Positions 60,701 to 64,000 of a stretch of DNA of 64,000 nucleotides are shown here, in pieces. The stretch comes from Lates calcarifer. Lineage: Eukaryota; Chordata; Actinopteri; Centropomidae. The stretch covers positions 996,622 through 1,060,621 of the forward strand of contig NC_066849.1 of assembly GCF_001640805.2 (NCBI RefSeq), given 5' to 3'. A model generated the notes under the pieces. The model did no database searches. It was given only the letters and a program-made list of their open reading frames with translations, and was not told the DNA's origin. The translations under genes were made by a program, and so were the position numbers. The first letter of the stretch is position 1, and each line of letters starts with the position of its first letter.

Positions 60701-63130
60701 ACCATAATCCCACCACCACAGCTGTCACGATGCTCTTTACAATGTCTCTGTCCCTCACAGGAAGGAGTCACTGGCTTGATTGAACCAATCAACACAAGGA
60801 TTACAGATCCCAGGTATTTTCTGGACTCTCCTCATCAGGGTGAGACACTGTTCCACTGAGACAACACTATCACTATGTAGTTTGTTTAAAAAACTGAATT
60901 TGATTGGATTCCTGAGCAAAATAGATACAGGGTTTATTTAGTCTTGATTCGAGCAGCAGGAGCTTTCAGTTAACAAGGCTCAGTATTCCACTGCACTCTG
61001 CGCATGGAAGCTGCTGATTATTAGATGGTAACTCAAGGCTAGTTTTGCAGGATAATGTTTTATGTGGTATTTGAAGTCATTCTCATATCTGCAGTACATT
61101 TCCAAAAAATCCCCAAATTTTGACAAATCCCAAATTTTTGAATTATTCAAATAAGTGGAGGCTCAGATAAGGTCCACTGGCTGACTGTTTGACTCCAAAC
61201 ATAAACCTTCTACTGTACACTATCAATAAAATTGTGAATATGCAAAGATAATTTAACTTGTATGAATTCACTTACCGTAATTTCCGGACTATTGAGCACA
61301 CCTGAATATAAGCTGCACCCACTAAATTTATAAAGAAAAAAAAAAGTACATATACAGGCCGCACTTGTCTATAAGCTGCAGGTGTCTAAATGTTTTTGCG
61401 GCATGAAGCTCGTCAGCCTGTAAAAATCTATAAATTAGCCGCATCATTGTTTAAGCCGCAAGGTTCAAAGCGTGTGAAAAAAGTAGCGGCTTATAGTCCG
61501 GAAATTACGGTAAATTGTAGGCTGATGTGAGGCAGCACTGGTACTGAAAGGAATTTTCATAAAAGAACAAGTTTAATCTTGGCACCTGCCAGCTCTACTC
61601 ACCGTCAGTTTAACTGAACCTGTCCAATGATATGACATTATGTTCTTCCACTTCTGAGACGACATGAAAAGTTGGTCAGGTTGAAGGTTTGATAGAAGTC
61701 TGATGTCTGAAGTACATGGGACATACTGTTATTGACTCTTCCTTCAACTTTCCCTAAATGCTCTTAAATTGAAATGGATTCAGACAGAACCAGGTGTGTC
61801 ATGTTGTACAATTGTGCTCTGCAGATTTGATGCTGTACAGTATGAGTGTGTCTTTTCCTACCACCTCTCCTGAGAAAATCATCCATCCTGTCTCATATAC
61901 ATCATGTCTGGGCATCAGCCATGAGTTCTGTCTCAGCTGATGCTTGTTTTTGTGTCCATAGCGGCTGGAATCCTGGGAGAAGCTCGGGAAGCCAAACATC
62001 AAACTGCAAATGGTGGGTGCTTTGGAAATTTGTCTGAACTTGAAAATAAAAGAGCAAAAAAATCCATGATGATGACAACAAACAAATCTTTGAACTGTTT
62101 CAGGACATCTTTCACTGGCAAATAATGGATGGAAACCTGACACAAAACATACACAAGTATTTTCCCATAATTGGTGGAGTAAGACGTGATAAACATGAAA
62201 AATCTACAGCCCACTGATACAGATAATACAGCTGTTACACCAGGAAAAAATAGTTGAAATCACAGTATGATAAAAATGTTAAAGATGTTACTCAAATCCT
62301 TCAGCTTGGTGACTGCCAAGGTTTCATATCTCAAGGCTGCCCTCTCGCCCCTCTAAAAAAAAAGTCCAGTATGATTCCCCCTCACACCACCTGAATGTTA
62401 TTGGAGCAGTTTGCATAAATAAGTCACTAGATTTTTATGGAAATGTGGTAGGTTATCCACATACTAAACTATGGGGGTGGGGTGGGGCGTGTGTGAGTGG
62501 TATTCTGCACTGTTTTTAAAAACAGCTGGAAAGAGTATTAGGTTCTATAATGAAATTTCCACTGTCTGTGTTTCCATAAGTTTCTTTTTCATAGCACAAA
62601 AAAGATGATTTGCAACAATCATCTATACCACCAGTTTGTTTTGATGCTGAATTCTCACTTGTGTGGAAATGCCTTCAGCTGGAGAAGGCATAGAATGGCA
62701 GTACCAGATTGTGTTTCTTTATACAGCTACTGAAGATAAACTTGTGCAGCTGTAATGGTGTGAAGTAGAGTGTTGTTGACTAAAGAGCATGCTCAGTCAA
62801 ACCCCTGGAGATGATAAAGATGAAAAACACAGTATGCAGCAGTTAAAGAAGAAGTGCTGTGTTTCTCAGGTCATGTTCAGATTGCTCAGGTTCCAGGCAG
62901 GAATGAGCCTGACAGTGCCGGAGAGCTGAACTACAACTTCCTGTTCAACACACTGGAAAACCATGACTACCAGGGATACATTGGATGTGAATACAAGCCA
63001 CTAGGTGAGTGCTCTTTCAGTTGTATTAATTTAGGGGAAAAAACATTTTAATAATCATTCTCTCTTCACTTCAGGAAACACAACTGATGGTCTGGGTTGG
63101 ATCAAAGATTACTGGACACACAACAAGTGA
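57756..63130 (+). CDS. hyi: Putative hydroxypyruvate isomerase, 8 exons, frame broken in exon 5
   Basis: Exons: 57756-57954, 58051-58162, 59106-59220, 60761-60839, 61962-62012, 62104-62173, 62870-63004, 63075-63130; every intron is GT..AG. The start has a strong Kozak context (A at -3, G at +4). Joined, and allowing for one surplus base in exon 5, it gives about 271 residues, close to the roughly 277 of human HYI. The family is a TIM-barrel sugar-phosphate-isomerase-like fold that interconverts hydroxypyruvate and tartronate semialdehyde in bacteria; the vertebrate role is poorly defined. Visible motifs are [10 protein letters not shown] at the N-terminus, [13 protein letters not shown] in exon 4 (Glu150, probable catalytic/metal Glu), [12 protein letters not shown] at the exon 5/6 junction (Asp186), [13 protein letters not shown] in exon 7 and GCEYKPLG (Glu249, second probable catalytic Glu). 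No signal peptide or membrane segment is seen. Oddity: the run GGG at 61975-61977 has one G too many, and the shifted frame stops at 62904-62906. Identity is secure; whether it is functional is open. Confidence 0.93.
57955..59105 (+). other. hyi introns 1 and 2 (with short exon 2 between)
   Basis: Intron 1 is 57955-58050 (96 bases) and intron 2 is 58163-59105; exon 2 (58051-58162) lies between them. Intron 2 holds a strongly purine-rich stretch at about 58300-58480 that opens spurious reading frames, but no recognised repeat or exon. Confidence 0.7.
59221..60760 (+). other. hyi intron 3
   Basis: This is the longest hyi intron (1540 bases). It hosts the internally deleted Tc1-like element at 59820-60470. 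The rest (59221-59819 and 60471-60760) shows nothing I can name. Confidence 0.75.
59820..60470 (-). mobile_element. Tc1-like element in hyi intron 3, internally deleted
   Basis: The ends are imperfect inverted repeats: CACTCAATGGCCTCTTCATT at the left and the complement-like ATGAAGTGGCTGGTGAGTG at the right. Both adjoin TTAGGTACACC-type and TTTGCGTTAAAAAG-type sub-terminal blocks of a common fish Tc1 family. The minus strand reads SISESADL and [15 protein letters not shown]. The catalytic middle is absent. It sits wholly inside the intron. Confidence 0.8.
60840..61961 (+). other. hyi intron 4
   Basis: The intron begins GTGAGA and ends CCATAG. It carries the 242-bp MITE at 61272-61513; the rest is unremarkable AT-rich sequence. 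The downstream exon (61962-62012) is only 51 bases and is the one with the frame break. Confidence 0.75.
61272..61513. mobile_element. MITE with 21-bp perfect terminal inverted repeats
   Basis: The left end (61272-61292, TTACCGTAATTTCCGG...) is repeated exactly in reverse at 61493-61513. The 242-bp body has GCCGC and AAGCTGC blocks and no coding potential. I know this sequence as a widespread vertebrate and fish MITE but cannot name its superfamily. Confidence 0.8.
62013..62869 (+). other. hyi introns 5 and 6 (with exon 6 between)
   Basis: Intron 5 is 62013-62103 (91 bases) and intron 6 is 62174-62869; exon 6 (62104-62173) is between them. No repeat was recognised. Intron 7 (63005-63074) is 70 bases. 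Confidence 0.75.
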
Positions 63131-63362
63131 TGAGCACGGGTGACTCAACCACCTGTGAACCTGTTTCATTAATGGGAAAAAGTCAGTGAGACCTTTAAAT
63201 GACCTGGGTTTCTGCATTAACTGAGACCTGATCCTCATCTAAATCATAACCACAGACAAACACAATGTGCTTCAGCTGCTAACAGTTAGAATTGGTCATG
63301 TATTTACTGAACACACTCATTCAACATGAACAGTCGTGGTGGGAAAACTAAGTGAACCCTTG
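63131..63362 (+). other. hyi 3' flank / presumptive 3' UTR
   Basis: I read no AATAAA or ATTAAA between the stop and the end of the window. From about 63180 the sequence already belongs to the diverged end of the minus-strand Tc1 element, so the 3' UTR must contain transposon sequence or end very early. Confidence 0.45.
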
Positions 63363-63919
63363 GAGTCCAGCTCTTGCAGTATCTGCTGATCAGAGCTGCA
63401 CAATGTTCAGGAGGAAGTTTGGGCCATTCTTCCTACAGAGCTGATCATATTCTCAGGATGTTTGGGGTAAACGTTTCTCTGAGCTCAGTCCACAGCAGCT
63501 CTGGTGGGTTCAGGTCTGCACTGTGACTGGACCAACAACAAAAGGTGGATTTTCTTTGTCTGAAGTCGTTGTGTAGTAGATTTACTTTGATGTTTAGGCT
63601 CATTGTCCTGCTGATCTTCAGCTGGACACACAGCCTGACATCATCCTGGAAGATACACTGAGAACGTTGAGAATTCATTGCTCCGTGTTCCATTTGTCTT
63701 TGGAGTCGTCTTAGCTGGGCGTCCTCTTCTAAGGAGAGTGACAGCAGAACTAAATAATCTCCATCTATAGACAGTTTGTCTGACTGTGGACTGATGAATA
63801 TCTGAACTCTGAGGTGACTCTGTAACACTTTCAGTATTATACTAATCAGCTATTCTTGATCCCAAGTCTTCTGGGGTCTTTTGTGTGAAGCATGGTTCAC
63901 ATCAGCAGATGCTTCTGTC
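63180..63919 (-). mobile_element. Tc1-like element with large internal deletion (copy B)
   Basis: This is the inverted twin of 42155-42711. The 557 bases 63363-63919 match it with two C/T differences, and copy B also keeps the 3' end (GGTTCACTTAGTTTTCCC, about 63340-63357 in complement). The 127-codon minus frame (63445-63828) is an out-of-frame read across the deletion. It starts about 50 bases after the hyi stop. Confidence 0.85.
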
Positions 63920-64000
63920 AATAGTAAACTCAAAAATAAGTCAGAGTAGATCTGACCTACACCTCTGATCTGGATTCACTGACTGGACTCCAGATTTGTT
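63920..64000. other. Window end, unassigned
   Basis: About 80 bases with no recognisable feature. The gene expected by synteny to converge on hyi (szt2 in mammals) is not reached. Confidence 0.5.

Noticed and set aside
60761..61970. In-frame hyi splice using 60838 as exon 4 end
   Set aside because: It would need a GG donor and would give RLESW in place of the conserved AAGIL-type sequence. The one-base insertion explains the data better.
63445..63828. 127-codon minus-strand frame (and its twin at 42381-42629)
   Set aside because: An out-of-frame read across the deletion in a Tc1 derivative, not a separate protein.
1..64000. CRISPR arrays, operons, prophage, rRNA
   Set aside because: None seen; the window is vertebrate nuclear DNA.

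Overview
This is a vertebrate nuclear window, almost certainly from a ray-finned (teleost) fish. It is AT-rich and gene-poor, with spliced exons bounded by GT/AG. It is full of repeat families typical of fish: Tc1/mariner transposons, L2/CR1-like LINEs, Ty3/gypsy LTR pieces, tRNA-derived SINEs, a piggyBac-type MITE and long microsatellites. No bacterial, phage, CRISPR or operon structure is present.

One gene can be assembled with confidence: hyi (putative hydroxypyruvate isomerase), eight exons on the + strand from 57756 to 63130. Seven exons join cleanly and keep the family motifs. Exon 5 carries one surplus base (a GGG run at 61975-61977) that breaks the frame, so the copy is either a recent pseudogene or allele, or a sequence error. 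On the - strand a GC-richer, CpG-containing block at about 9740-10285 looks like a promoter with a first exon. It has an upstream ORF and a ten-codon exon ending in a perfect GTGAGT donor. In mammals HYI and PTPRF are neighbours transcribed divergently, so this may be the 5' end of a ptprf orthologue; that is inference from gene order only. A third possible exon lies at 17723-17901 (- strand), of unknown function.

Layout: 1-9.7 kb is intronic or intergenic sequence with a LINE tail, a SINE and simple repeats. 9.7-10.3 kb is the putative - strand promoter and first exon. 10.3-57.6 kb is a long intergenic interval filled with dead transposons. These include a gypsy element at 15.6-16.7 kb, LINEs at 19.3, 24.6, 38.9 and 55.1 kb, gypsy pol at 33.9 kb, LTRs at 37.2 and 46.1 kb, and Tc1 elements at 29.5, 39.8, 42.2, 43.1, 51.8 and 54.2 kb. 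An 84-bp perfect AT-cored palindrome sits at 32.3 kb. 57.7-63.1 kb is hyi, with a Tc1 relic in intron 3 and a MITE in intron 4. 63.2-63.9 kb is a Tc1 derivative immediately after the hyi stop, nearly identical to the inverted copy at 42.2 kb. Every transposon protein seen here is truncated, frameshifted or internally deleted, so none looks autonomous.
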